DNA of 64,000 nucleotides from Clostridia bacterium. Lineage in GTDB: Bacteria; Bacillota_A; Clostridia; Oscillospirales; CAG-272. This document shows positions 1 through 8,276 of the stretch, piece after piece (position 1 is the stretch's first letter; every line of letters starts with the position of its first letter). The stretch lies in assembly GCA_017452945.1 (NCBI GenBank), contig JAFTLD010000014.1:1-64000 (forward strand). The letters run 5' to 3'. Below the pieces are notes generated by a model. It worked only from the letters and a program-made list of their open reading frames with translations. It was not told the DNA's origin and searched no databases. The position numbers and the translations under genes are program-made.

Positions 1-26
1 CCAAAGGCGAAATTCTTGCTTACGCA

Positions 27-172
27 GTGATATTTGGACTTCGTCCAAGTGATATTCGCTTCGCGAGCTTTGGAGGCGAATAGAATATCACTGCAAGACA
101 ACGTCTTGCAATATCACTTTTGCGATAGCAAAAATATCACGCTGTCGCAGACAGCATATCACTAAAACTATC
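27..172. repeat. Hairpin array 1 with GTGATAT linkers that switch orientation
   Basis: Short stem-loops are separated by a 7-base linker. The linker reads GTGATAT at 27-33 and 49-55, then its reverse complement ATATCAC at 85-91, 111-117, 134-140 and 156-162. The hairpins between them have unrelated stem sequences (for example TTGGAC/GTCCAA, GCAAGAC/GTCTTGC, GCTGTC/GACAGC). The spacing is about 22 to 26 bases. Direct then inverted linkers mean the halves could also pair with each other. No protein-coding potential is visible here. Confidence 0.75.
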
Positions 173-220
173 AGGAAGTGCGCACTTACTCACCACCGAT
201 GTGGTAATACAATGGAAAAG

Positions 221-257
221 AGCCGATATGGAAAATTAAATCCATATCGGCTTTTTA
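221..257. terminator. Bidirectional hairpin terminator
   Basis: A 12-base stem (AGCCGATATGGA / TCCATATCGGCT) with an 8-base loop is followed by TTTTT on the plus strand and by CTTTTCC on the minus strand. It lies just beyond the stop of the minus-strand gene at 312, which it probably terminates. The rest of 173-311 shows nothing else. Confidence 0.7.
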
Positions 258-311
258 CTGTCCTTTAGCACCCAAGGCTAATCCGTCGGGAATTTTGATT
301 TTTGTGAGATA

Positions 312-2699
312 TTAGTTCAGTGAGCGGTACAGAATTCGGAGAATATCCTCGTCTGTAATCAGCTCGTCTGCAATCACGACCAGACCGTCGGACGTGAGCG
401 TGATCTGCTTTCCGGCAGACTCAATGATGCCGTTGGCTTGTACGTATTGCATGCCATAGTGGTTGTAGGTTGCAGCACCCTCGCAGGAATATCCGAGCGA
501 CTCAAGGAAGGAAACAGGGAGATAGATCTCCTCGTTGCTTGCCAGCAGCACGCCAAGCGTGTTGTCTTTGACAAGGCGAACCGATTGACCACCCACGAAT
601 GCGTTGTAGGAACGGGATTTGAGCACTACCATATCCTCGGTCAGCACGTCGGGGAGCTTGGTTTCGGTTTCGAGTGTGGTATAGCGGTAGTTGTATCTGC
701 CGTTCGGGGCTGCGTCGCCCTGATCCAAAAATTCCATAATTTCGCCTGTGGGAACAGAATTGTCTGCCCACTTGAAATCAAAGGTGTCGCCCACACCGAT
801 CAGTTGCTTGGAAACCTTGATCTGCAGTACGTTTCCGGAAAGGGAATATTTCGCGCTGCCAACGCTCTCGAATTCCCACGTATCGGTACCCACGAATCTT
901 TCCACCGAAACCCAACCGTCCTTTTGCGAGCGGTTGATCATGAAGTCGTATCCGTACCATCCAGTGGCGTCGTTGCAATCTGCGTTGATAAAGAGGTTCA
1001 TCCAGCGGTTGCCTTCGGGAGCGGTGATGTCATCGGCACATTCTACGTAGAAGTAGAGGTAGGAGGAATCGCTTGAAACCTTAGCGGTGACAATGTCGTT
1101 TCTGCCCGAGAAGTTGACGTACATGCCGTTTTCATTGCCGCCAACGTGGCCGGGAGAGGTGCGATCCACTATATCACCTTCATAGTCGCGGAATTCGGGG
1201 CCGACGGCATACCATTGGCCAACCGAGCCGTTGATATCGATCGCCCACTGGCCAAATGCGCTTTCAATCTGACGCGTGCCCTTGTAGGTACGCAGATTCT
1301 TGGCCGTCTGATAGAGATAATTATCGCCAAAGCCGCCCTTCATAGGTTCAAGGTCGCGAGAATATTCGGGATTGAACTGGTCAACGAAATAGGTGGTGTA
1401 GGGGGAGTTTGGATCGTTGGAAACGTGGTATTCGCCGGCTAAGATCTGTCCAACACCTGCAGCACCCGCGCCTGCGCCCGACCATCTGCCTGCGATCCAT
1501 TCGTTCCAGCCGGTCAGCATAAGCACGGGGGGATTGTTTTTGTAAACCTTTTCAAATTGTTCGTCAAAGGCAAGCCCCAAGCCCGTGGCGGTGTCCATGA
1601 TTGCATACCCGAAATTCCAATCGCCCTCGTATTCGGGGACGCGGTTGTTCGCCCAGCTTCTGCCGGCTTTATAGCCAAACATGTTGGTAGCCCAGAAGCC
1701 GCACATGGCGTACATCTGTTCAAAGTCGCCCTTGTTGTCACCATAGCCCTTGCTTTGGACGTTGCCGCTCCATGCCCAGCAATTTGTTCCCTTTCTCTTG
1801 GCGTACCAGTTGGAGGCACCGATCGCCCAAGAATAGCGGATGGTGAAGAAGTCCTTTTGCTCCTCTGTCATGGCCACGTCGTCGGTCAGCATCAAAAGCG
1901 GCTTGCCTTCCCAATACATCCAGAGATCCTCGTAAAGCCCCGGCTCGTAAAGGTCTTGCCAAAGCTCGGCAAATTCAGCATCGTACGCACCGCACAAAAA
2001 CACGATCTTAGGAACGGCGTAACCCTCTTGGCGAACCTCTTCCCAAACCTTCAGGAGTGCTTCATAGCTGACTTGGTGCGTGTTGTTGTTAGTGATATCG
2101 AAATAGACGAAATCCACACCTGCCTCAGCAAGCATGTAGGCGTGCTTGCGCAGCACCCATTCGTCATTAGAGGAGTAGTAACCGAAATAGGGCTCTGCCC
2201 AGTAGTGAGGATGTCCCTCGCCACCTTCCTGCATGACCTCGTAAAGCTTATCTACTCCGCCCTCCAAGTATGCAGCATAGTGATCGGATGCGGGGATTTC
2301 GGAGATCGTGCTCTGATCGCGGTCTCTCCAAAGGAAATAGAAGATACCGACCAGATTTGCTGATGGATCCTTGGTGTCCGCTGCGTCCGGCAGGGAACGG
2401 TTGGCACCGTCGGTTGCTACCCACGTGTCGGCAAACACGTCGCGCGTAGCGGGCAGGATGCCGTTATTGTTTTGGTCGTCCTTTGCATAAGTGTAATCCG
2501 GGAGCACCAAATCGGTGGTAGTCACGTAAGCGTCGGTCTTGGGGGTATCGGTATCGGTCGGCTGCTGTTCGGGCGCATCTGTGCTGTCGGGCTGCGTCTG
2601 CTCGGGCAGATCCGGCGTTGGATTGCAAGCCGCCAGCGTGCCTGCCAGCATGCAGAAAAGCAAAAGCGCGATCAGATTGTGTAAAAGCGTACGTTTCAT
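312..2699 (-). CDS. Secreted lipoprotein with glycoside-hydrolase-like barrel, CBM9-like domain and stalk domain
   Basis: This is a 795-residue exported protein, probably acting on or binding a polysaccharide outside the cell. It has a signal peptide with lipobox LAAC near residue 24, then an acidic Pro/Thr/Asp linker to about residue 60. A large region (about 110-460) follows with motifs such as GVDFVYFDITN and WNEWIAG that resemble GH71/GH99-type TIM barrels. A beta-rich segment (about 520-690) resembles CBM9/DOMON sugar-binding domains. The last 90 residues resemble the copper-amine-oxidase-N-like stalk domain common in Firmicutes surface proteins. It overlaps the upstream gene by ATGA, so the two are an operon. 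The enzyme assignment is inferred from fold-like motifs, and no catalytic residues are proven. Confidence 0.55.
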   Translation of the reverse strand: MKRTLLHNLIALLLFCMLAGTLAACNPTPDLPEQTQPDSTDAPEQQPTDTDTPKTDAYVTTTDLVLPDYTYAKDDQNNNGILPATRDVFADTWVATDGANRSLPDAADTKDPSANLVGIFYFLWRDRDQSTISEIPASDHYAAYLEGGVDKLYEVMQEGGEGHPHYWAEPYFGYYSSNDEWVLRKHAYMLAEAGVDFVYFDITNNNTHQVSYEALLKVWEEVRQEGYAVPKIVFLCGAYDAEFAELWQDLYEPGLYEDLWMYWEGKPLLMLTDDVAMTEEQKDFFTIRYSWAIGASNWYAKRKGTNCWAWSGNVQSKGYGDNKGDFEQMYAMCGFWATNMFGYKAGRSWANNRVPEYEGDWNFGYAIMDTATGLGLAFDEQFEKVYKNNPPVLMLTGWNEWIAGRWSGAGAGAAGVGQILAGEYHVSNDPNSPYTTYFVDQFNPEYSRDLEPMKGGFGDNYLYQTAKNLRTYKGTRQIESAFGQWAIDINGSVGQWYAVGPEFRDYEGDIVDRTSPGHVGGNENGMYVNFSGRNDIVTAKVSSDSSYLYFYVECADDITAPEGNRWMNLFINADCNDATGWYGYDFMINRSQKDGWVSVERFVGTDTWEFESVGSAKYSLSGNVLQIKVSKQLIGVGDTFDFKWADNSVPTGEIMEFLDQGDAAPNGRYNYRYTTLETETKLPDVLTEDMVVLKSRSYNAFVGGQSVRLVKDNTLGVLLASNEEIYLPVSFLESLGYSCEGAATYNHYGMQYVQANGIIESAGKQITLTSDGLVVIADELITDEDILRILYRSLN

Positions 2700-4198
2700 T
2701 GTGCAGCCTCCTTTCTTTTGGTCATGGGCAAAGCAATGCAGAGCAGAAGAGCGGGCAAGATGAGTGCGATGGAAGCCTTGCAGCCCTCGTTTTGTGTGGG
2801 AGCTTGCTCGGTATCCTGCTCAGTATTCTGCTCGGAAGCGGTGGTTTGCTCGGGTGCATTGGTTTGCACCTCGGGCTCGATCGGGGAGGTTTCGGGTTCT
2901 GTCCACGCATCGGTATAGATCGCGTTGACCACCAGATCTCCGCCGTTTTCCAGCGTGTAAGGCTCCCATGCACCGTTCTTTCCGGGAATGTGCGGCACAA
3001 CGGGTTCGTTGAAAGGCGCACCGTCATCGGTGTAGGTCATGCTGTAGATCAGCTTTCCCTCGACCATAAAGTCGATCTTATAAGTCGTTACCTTGGGCTT
3101 GAGAGAAGGATCCTCGGCTGCTCCAAAGGCACGTGCGTTTTCCTCGCTTGCAAAGAAGCGGATGTAAGCTATGTCGATGGTGTCGCCTGCGGACGCACCC
3201 GAAGCCAAGGGGTCAAAGCGGAAGGCGTAAAGCGTTTCGTTCGAAGCCTTACCCCAAGCGGTGGTCGTACAGTCGATCACCACGCAGTGCCATTCACCGT
3301 CGTTGTTATAGTTCCAATCCACGTGTGTGCCGTCGTTGCCCCAATGCGCACCGCCCGAGCGGTTGGTGAAAAATTCTCCCTTGCCGATCTCTGCTGTGGT
3401 GCGGTATTTGATGACTACGTATGCAAGGTCGGTGCCAAAGCCCGTGGGGTTGAATTCGTCACCGAATTTGAAGTAGGGGTCATCTCCCGTTGCCGTGAAG
3501 GTCACGTAGCCCTCGGTTGCGGCGGGAGAAACCTCAACCATCATCAGCTCGTTCAGCCCGAATTGCGCCTTGACATCAGGGATCTGCCCCATAAAGTCAT
3601 ACGCGAAAGTGCTTGGATATTGCTCGGTGATGCTGACCATATCTGCAATCGTGATGCTGCACCAGAAAGGGGAAGATGCCTGACCGTTCAGATAAGCCTG
3701 CATACCGGTCACCTTGCCGGGGCGCTCGGCTGCCTGGCCGTCACCTGCGTTCCAGGGGGTGTAGCTGGTACCCTCCAGACAAACGACTTCGAAATAAAGC
3801 TCGCCCGTCAGCTTGTCGGCTGAGGGAATATCCAGCGTCAGATCGGAATGGTCCGCATGATTGACGATCTCGCGTGAATACAGTGGCTCGCTTGCCACGG
3901 TGGAGGCGTAATCACCCTGCCAGCGATACAGCTTGAAGGTACCGCGATTGGTATTATTGCTGTAGGTGGCGAAATCACATACGTTGATCTGCAGCAGCTT
4001 TTTGGCAGGATCCACCGTAAAGCGGTAACCCACAGGGGTGTTGAGCCCGCTCATGTAGGGCGTGCCGGATGAGCCGCTTTTGGCAAAGCTGAGGGTTTCC
4101 ACTCCGGAATCGGCATCACTTGCATGCACGACCGAGAAAGAGCCGATCAAGCCTAACAAAAGCAGTGCCGAGAGCAAAAATGAAAGCGTTTTTTTCAT
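2696..4198 (-). CDS. Cell-surface protein with C-terminal Cys-hydrophobic-basic anchor
   Basis: The 500-residue exported protein starts at the ATG at 4198, which is preceded by AAAGGAGATTG. An in-frame start eight codons upstream has no such site. It has a cleavable signal peptide (about residues 1-26) and a long beta-rich region with two parts, one of which resembles the middle of the gene at 62155. A segment near residue 380 (YKIDFMVEGKLIYS) resembles a Listeria-Bacteroides type repeat. A Thr/Glu/Gln-rich linker leads to NEGC, a hydrophobic helix and KRKEAAQ at the end. The tail looks like a membrane anchor or sorting signal. The function is unknown, and carbohydrate binding is a guess from the neighbour at 312. 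Confidence 0.6.
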   Translation of the reverse strand: MKKTLSFLLSALLLLGLIGSFSVVHASDADSGVETLSFAKSGSSGTPYMSGLNTPVGYRFTVDPAKKLLQINVCDFATYSNNTNRGTFKLYRWQGDYASTVASEPLYSREIVNHADHSDLTLDIPSADKLTGELYFEVVCLEGTSYTPWNAGDGQAAERPGKVTGMQAYLNGQASSPFWCSITIADMVSITEQYPSTFAYDFMGQIPDVKAQFGLNELMMVEVSPAATEGYVTFTATGDDPYFKFGDEFNPTGFGTDLAYVVIKYRTTAEIGKGEFFTNRSGGAHWGNDGTHVDWNYNNDGEWHCVVIDCTTTAWGKASNETLYAFRFDPLASGASAGDTIDIAYIRFFASEENARAFGAAEDPSLKPKVTTYKIDFMVEGKLIYSMTYTDDGAPFNEPVVPHIPGKNGAWEPYTLENGGDLVVNAIYTDAWTEPETSPIEPEVQTNAPEQTTASEQNTEQDTEQAPTQNEGCKASIALILPALLLCIALPMTKRKEAAQ

Positions 4199-4374
4199 TT
4201 GCAATCTCCTTTCGTGTATCATAATATAGAAGGGACAGAGATGCTTGTGGAATTATTGTACCATAAAAGTGTTGCTTGCGCAAGGGGATTTGGGCAGATT
4301 TGCCAATGTGTTTTTGCATTTTTTGAAATCTTTGCAAAAGATCATGATTTTTATAAAAAATTTCCGATATCCTA

Positions 4375-4403
4375 TTGCATTTTGAAAGAAACTGTGATAT
4401 AAT
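4375..4403 (+). promoter_or_regulatory. Promoter of secG
   Basis: TTGCAT and TATAAT are separated by 17 bases, with TGA directly before the -10 as in an extended -10 promoter. It lies 73 bases upstream of the secG start. Confidence 0.7.
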
Positions 4404-4476
4404 ACCATGGTATGGCGGTCGATTGACCCGGGCAATGTCCCGTATCACGGATGATTTGAAACGGAGGATATATACG

Positions 4477-4791
4477 ATGAGCAAGTTTTTGGTAGCTATC
4501 AGCGGCTGGGGAAGCAATGCAGGCGCGGAAGTGGTTGGCGGTGTTGTATTTGCACTGTCCATCGTTCTGATGATTTTGTCTGTCAGCCTGGTTGTTGCAG
4601 TATTGATGCAGTCCTCGAAGGATCACAAGCTGTCCGGCGCTATCGCAGGCGGTGCTGACACCTTCTTTGGCAAGACCAAGGGCAACGACATGGATAAGCT
4701 GTTCTCTAAGCTGACCATTATTGGTTCGATCCTGTTTGTTGTGATCGTTGTTGCATTGTACGTGCTGATCAACTGGCACACTTTGGCTTGA
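4477..4791 (+). CDS. secG: Preprotein translocase subunit SecG
   Basis: This 104-residue protein is the small subunit of the SecYEG channel that moves unfolded proteins across the cytoplasmic membrane. Two membrane helices (about residues 20-45 and 78-100) flank a cytoplasmic loop. The loop begins with the family signature MQSSKD and continues with a Gly-rich stretch ending GADTFFGKTKG, as in SecG. The start at 4477 is preceded by GGAGG, and the longer reading frame from 4375 would overlap the promoter. It is a single-gene unit with a strong terminator. In many Clostridia secG precedes rnr and smpB, which are absent here. Confidence 0.93.
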   Translation: MSKFLVAISGWGSNAGAEVVGGVVFALSIVLMILSVSLVVAVLMQSSKDHKLSGAIAGGADTFFGKTKGNDMDKLFSKLTIIGSILFVVIVVALYVLINWHTLA

Positions 4792-4808
4792 TGATCTCAA
4801 ACCGAAGA

Positions 4809-4846
4809 AAGAAGATCTCGCAATGAGTTGCGGGATCTTCTTTTTT
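4809..4846 (+). terminator. Rho-independent terminator of secG
   Basis: The stem AAGAAGATC(T)CGCAA / TTGCGGGATCTTCTT with loop TGAG is followed by a run of T. Confidence 0.85.
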
Positions 4847-4861
4847 GTTGCTGCCGCATCC

Positions 4862-4890
4862 TTGACATATTGATGATTTTATGGTAACAT
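4862..4890 (+). promoter_or_regulatory. Promoter of the D,D-carboxypeptidase gene
   Basis: TTGACA, 17 bases, TAACAT. It lies 35 bases before the start codon at 4925. Confidence 0.6.
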
Positions 4891-4924
4891 ATATAGAAAG
4901 AACCGTTTGTACAAGAGGATACAT

Positions 4925-6157
4925 ATGAACCATCAAAATAAACAACAAAAATCACCGAACAGCGGTCCCGAGATTCGGCAGCTGACCTTCCTTGCAGTCA
5001 TTCTGGCAGTGCTGCTTGTGCTCGTGTTGGGAGGATTTTTCTTGGTGCAGCTGGTGATCGTGCCGCTGCTTGATCAAAACAACACGCCGCCCATTGAGGA
5101 TACCCCCGGCTCCAATCTGACCGAAACGGTTACGGGTGAGCAAGCCCAGACACCGGGAGAGGATCAGCCCTCTTGGTTTGAGAGCATCTGGGCAGGCATT
5201 CTGGATCTGTTTTCACCGACCGATTCACCGGACGACCCATCCGGCAATTTCCCGGGAATCGACCCTGATGCGACATATCCCTTTGCGGGGAATGCTTCCG
5301 GCGGCTCGGTGATCCCTGTCGGGAACGGTGCCTCGATTGCAGATGAAACGACGTATTCCCAATACAGCATTGTGGTCAATGCTTCCACGGGTCAGGTAAC
5401 TGCCTCTGAACAGGCGGATGCACGCATGTATCCCGCTTCTATGACCAAGGTTATGACTCTGCTGGTTGCGGTTGAGCATTTGCAGCACGAGAGCAGTCTG
5501 CAGGACAAGATCAAGGTTTCCGAGGAGATCAGGCAAAATATGGTCAACCAAGGATCATCCGGCGTGGGCTTTGACGTGGGCGAGGAGCTGACCGTAGAGG
5601 GCATGCTGTATGCTACGCTGCTTCAGTCCGATGGCATTGCCGCAACAGAGCTTGCCGTGTACATCGCCGGCTCGGAGCAGGCGTTCGTTGATTTGATGAA
5701 TGAAAAAGCCCGTGAACTGGGGCTTGCGGACACGCATTTCACCAACCCCACCGGCTTGCATGACGCCAATCACTATTCCACCTGCCGTGATATGGCCGCC
5801 ATCATGATCTATGCTATGAACAACGAGCTATGCGCAAAGATCATGTCTACCGAGCTGTTCTCTGCGCAGTCATATTGGCCGCAGGGCGATAAAATGATTA
5901 CGTATTCGCTGTATCATTCCTATCTTGTTACCAAGGTTAATAACTATAAAGCAAGCTACCCATATGGTGCTGTGCAGCCTACCACTGCGACCATCACTGC
6001 GGCCAAAACCGGATATACCGAGGAAGGTAAGTATTGTCTTGTAACCTATGCAAAGGGTAACGACGGCAATGGCTACGTTTGTGTGACCGGCTTTGCTGCG
6101 GGCAGCTATAATTATGTGGACGACCACGTTGCGCTTTATAACAAATACGCAAAATAA
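4925..6157 (+). CDS. Membrane-anchored D-alanyl-D-alanine carboxypeptidase (serine peptidase S11, PBP5/DacF type)
   Basis: The enzyme removes the terminal D-alanine from peptidoglycan side chains outside the membrane. The 410-residue protein has an N-terminal membrane helix (about 20-48), a Pro/Thr/Asp linker to about residue 130, and the S11 catalytic domain. Visible motifs are SMTK with the nucleophile Ser172 and Lys175, and KTG from Lys361. The SxN motif region reads QSDGIAATELA, so the usual Asn is Gly. The start at 4925 is preceded by AAGAGGA. A TTG six codons upstream is in frame but would use up that site. It has its own promoter and terminator. The family call is strong, but the physiological paralogue (DacA, DacB or DacF) cannot be decided. 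Confidence 0.88.
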   Translation: MNHQNKQQKSPNSGPEIRQLTFLAVILAVLLVLVLGGFFLVQLVIVPLLDQNNTPPIEDTPGSNLTETVTGEQAQTPGEDQPSWFESIWAGILDLFSPTDSPDDPSGNFPGIDPDATYPFAGNASGGSVIPVGNGASIADETTYSQYSIVVNASTGQVTASEQADARMYPASMTKVMTLLVAVEHLQHESSLQDKIKVSEEIRQNMVNQGSSGVGFDVGEELTVEGMLYATLLQSDGIAATELAVYIAGSEQAFVDLMNEKARELGLADTHFTNPTGLHDANHYSTCRDMAAIMIYAMNNELCAKIMSTELFSAQSYWPQGDKMITYSLYHSYLVTKVNNYKASYPYGAVQPTTATITAAKTGYTEEGKYCLVTYAKGNDGNGYVCVTGFAAGSYNYVDDHVALYNKYAK

Positions 6158-6161
6158 TACC

Positions 6162-6204
6162 CACGGACCGTCACGTTATATGCCGACGGTCCGTGTCCGT
6201 TTAT
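6162..6204 (+). terminator. Hairpin terminator after the carboxypeptidase gene
   Basis: An 11-base perfect stem (CACGGACCGTC / GACGGTCCGTG) is followed by a short, interrupted T stretch. Confidence 0.6.
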
Positions 6205-6248
6205 CTCCTGTTTTCATAGAATGTATTGAAATATTGAAGGAGGTAGAT

Positions 6249-6854
6249 ATGTTACTTTACAAGCCTTATGACCGCACGCGAGCGGTGGAATATGCGCGCA
6301 GATGGGCGCGCTCGCGCAATCCGCTGTTTATCAATTTTACGGGGTACGGTGGGGATTGCACCAGCTTTGTTTCGCAAAGCATTCTGGCGGGCAGCTGCGA
6401 GATGAATTTTACGCCCACGTTCGGGTGGTATTACGTTTCCCCCACCGACCGAGCGCCTGCCTGGAGCGGCGTGGAGGCCTTTTATGATTTCATGACGGGT
6501 GCTCCGGGCTTTGCCATGGAAAACGGAGGCGTCGGCCCGTATGGCCGCGAGGTGAGCAGGGCAGAGGTACAGGCGGGCGACGTGGTACAGCTGGCGGATG
6601 CCGAAGGGGATTTTTATCATACGCTGATCGTCACCGAGCTGCGCGGTGGCGAGATATTGGTTGCGGCACACTCGGACGACGCTTTAGACAGAAGGCTGTC
6701 TTCTTACGTCAATGCCGTGTCGCAGCGATTTATCCATATTGAAGCAGTGCGCGTGGAGGTGCCGGATGACACCTGTTATTTCGATCTTTTAGAGGGCATT
6801 GCGCTGACGGGCAGAGGGGTGACTCCGCCTGCGGATCGGGCAATGCAGTCGTGA
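6249..6854 (+). CDS. Amidase-like protein (Amidase_6 / papain-like fold)
   Basis: The 201-residue protein has no signal peptide. Residues 15-60 (AVEYARRWA...RNPLFINFTGYGGDCTSFVSQ) match the start of the putative amidase domain family Amidase_6. That family has a GGDCTNFVSQ-like motif carrying the presumed catalytic Cys (here within GGDCTS) and a later His in the GDVVQL...HTLIVTE region. Such domains usually cleave peptidoglycan peptide bonds. Here the absence of an export signal leaves the location open, and it may be released in sporulation-like contexts. The start at 6249 follows GAAGGAGG. The last six codons lie inside the first hairpin of repeat array 2, so the natural C-terminus may have been altered by the repeat. 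Confidence 0.7.
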   Translation: MLLYKPYDRTRAVEYARRWARSRNPLFINFTGYGGDCTSFVSQSILAGSCEMNFTPTFGWYYVSPTDRAPAWSGVEAFYDFMTGAPGFAMENGGVGPYGREVSRAEVQAGDVVQLADAEGDFYHTLIVTELRGGEILVAAHSDDALDRRLSSYVNAVSQRFIHIEAVRVEVPDDTCYFDLLEGIALTGRGVTPPADRAMQS

Positions 6855-6966
6855 CTGCATTGCAGTGAGATTTTCGCTACGCGAAAGTGATATTCGCGCT
6901 TTGCGCGAGTGATATATTCCGCTTGCGCGGAATGTTATGGTAGAAATTTGCTTGGCAGCAAATTTC
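6840..6966. repeat. Hairpin array 2 with GTGATAT linkers
   Basis: Five hairpins lie in a row: GCAATGCAGTC/GACTGCATTGC, TTTCGC/GCGAAA, TCGCGC/GCGCGA, TTCCGC/GCGGAA and GAAATTTGC/GCAAATTTC. The middle ones are joined by AGTGATAT-like linkers (6887-6893, 6909-6915). The linker matches array 1. The array covers the stop codon of the upstream gene and ends just before the sigma factor promoter. Confidence 0.7.
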
Positions 6967-6984
6967 AAAAATTTTTCAAAAATG

Positions 6985-7010
6985 TGAAACCAAAGTCAAA
7001 AAATCCTGTC
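6985..7010 (+). promoter_or_regulatory. Candidate ECF-sigma autoregulatory promoter
   Basis: TGAAAC and TGTC are separated by exactly 16 bases, close to the TGAAAC-N16-CGT(A/C) pattern of SigW-like ECF factors. No good TTGACA/TATAAT pair is seen here, and the next gene encodes an ECF sigma factor. Autoregulation is inferred. Confidence 0.45.
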
Positions 7011-7041
7011 TTAATGAGTGAAACACAAAAGAGGTGAAGTT

Positions 7042-7590
7042 ATGGAGGACAAACTGATAGTGGATCTGTACTGGGCGAGAAACGAAAACGCCATCACACA
7101 GACGTCGATCAAATACGGCAAAATGATGCACACCACGTCAAGATCGATCGTGGGAACGCATGAGGATGCGGAGGAGTGCGTCAACGATGCCTACCTGGCT
7201 GCTTGGAATTCCATGCCCGAAAACCGTCCGACTTATCTGGGAGGTTACATGGCCAAGATCATTCGCAATATTTCGCTCAACCGCTATGATCATAATCACG
7301 CAGCCAAGCGTTACGGTGTGCAGGTGGTATTCGAGGAGCTGGAGGAATGTCTTGGAGATTCGCGTACGCCCGAGGAGGAATATGAGTCGGGGTGCTTGAG
7401 GGAGGTGCTGGATAATTTCCTTGCAAGCCTTGAGCCCGAAAAGCGCATCGTCTTTCTGCGCAGATACTTCTATACCGACTCGATCTCGGATATCGCTGCG
7501 CGCATGCAGGTCAGCGAGGGAAAGATCAAGAGCATGCTGTTCCGCTTGCGCGCACAGCTGGCCGAGGTCTTAAAGGAGGCGGGCGTATGA
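7042..7590 (+). CDS. RNA polymerase ECF-type sigma-70 factor
   Basis: The 182-residue protein is a small sigma factor that directs RNA polymerase to a stress or surface regulon. Region 2 is visible at about residues 30-95 (EDAEECVNDAYLAAWN, then GGYMAKIIRNISLNRY). Region 4 is visible at about 125-178 (LEPEKRIVFLRRYFY...SISDIAARMQVSEGKIKSMLFRLRAQL), a helix-turn-helix for the -35 element. Region 3 and region 1.1 are absent, as in ECF factors. The start at 7042 is preceded by AAGAGGTG, while an in-frame GTG at 7018 has no site. The gene overlaps the next by ATGA, so the pair is translationally coupled. Confidence 0.88.
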   Translation: MEDKLIVDLYWARNENAITQTSIKYGKMMHTTSRSIVGTHEDAEECVNDAYLAAWNSMPENRPTYLGGYMAKIIRNISLNRYDHNHAAKRYGVQVVFEELEECLGDSRTPEEEYESGCLREVLDNFLASLEPEKRIVFLRRYFYTDSISDIAARMQVSEGKIKSMLFRLRAQLAEVLKEAGV

Positions 7591-8228
7591 ACGGACGCAG
7601 ACTTTATGACGAGATTGGTGGCGTAAACGAGCGCTATCTGCAGGAGGCGGCAACCTACCGTGTTAGGCGAAAAACGCCTGCATGGCGCACGCTGTTGATC
7701 GCAGCCGCCTTGATCTTAGTGGGAGCATTGGTGCTGGGGACTGTATCGGCAAGCACGGGTATCATCCTTTTGGGCCGGTTGCTTGACAATAATCAGTCCG
7801 AAGCCCCCGATGCGCCCGACGTCAACCAGCCGGTGCAGAATTACACACTGGCCAACATGGAGCAAACGCTAGCACACAAGGCGGAGAATATGCTGCCCAC
7901 GGGCGCGGATGCCATCAAGCTGTTTGACGGTCAGGCTCGCCTGATCTGGACGGACGGTGAATCTGACGCATATTACAGCGTCACGCTTTACGGTGAAGAG
8001 CTTGGAAACATTTTGTATCTGATGCAGGCGCAGCAGGTGGATATTGACGAGGACTCCGAGCAGCCAAGCTACAAGGTTTGGATCTGCTTTGGTGACGGTA
8101 CCGTCATCTCCCCCTATCTCAAAAACGATGCGGGCAACACAGGACACGGTGAGCTGTTTGATTATGATCCCGAGCTGGAGCTTTCCGAGGATCTGATCGG
8201 GCTGATCATGCGCTGCGTAGAAACCTGA
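7587..8228 (+). CDS. Single-pass membrane protein, probable anti-sigma partner
   Basis: The 213-residue protein has a cytoplasmic N-terminus of about 30 residues, one membrane helix (about 31-57) and a soluble domain outside the membrane. No zinc-binding HxxxCxxC motif of ZAS-type anti-sigma factors is seen. The start codon overlaps the stop of the ECF sigma gene, the typical arrangement for an anti-sigma factor. A cytoplasmic arm that grips the sigma factor and an outside sensor domain would fit. This role is inferred from position and topology only. The outside domain (about 60-213) is acidic and is not recognised. Confidence 0.6.
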   Translation: MNGRRLYDEIGGVNERYLQEAATYRVRRKTPAWRTLLIAAALILVGALVLGTVSASTGIILLGRLLDNNQSEAPDAPDVNQPVQNYTLANMEQTLAHKAENMLPTGADAIKLFDGQARLIWTDGESDAYYSVTLYGEELGNILYLMQAQQVDIDEDSEQPSYKVWICFGDGTVISPYLKNDAGNTGHGELFDYDPELELSEDLIGLIMRCVET

Positions 8229-8276
8229 TCTTTCCTTTGCCTCTTTTGTCTACTTCAAAACAAGGAGAGTATGATC

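Noticed and set aside
27..172. CRISPR array
   Set aside because: CRISPR repeats are long, constant and partly palindromic, with unrelated spacers. Here the constant part is only 7 bases and the variable parts are self-complementary. No cas genes are present.
4116..4562. Minus-strand frame over the secG promoter
   Set aside because: It covers the secG promoter and the start of secG, has no ribosome site and has no recognisable features.
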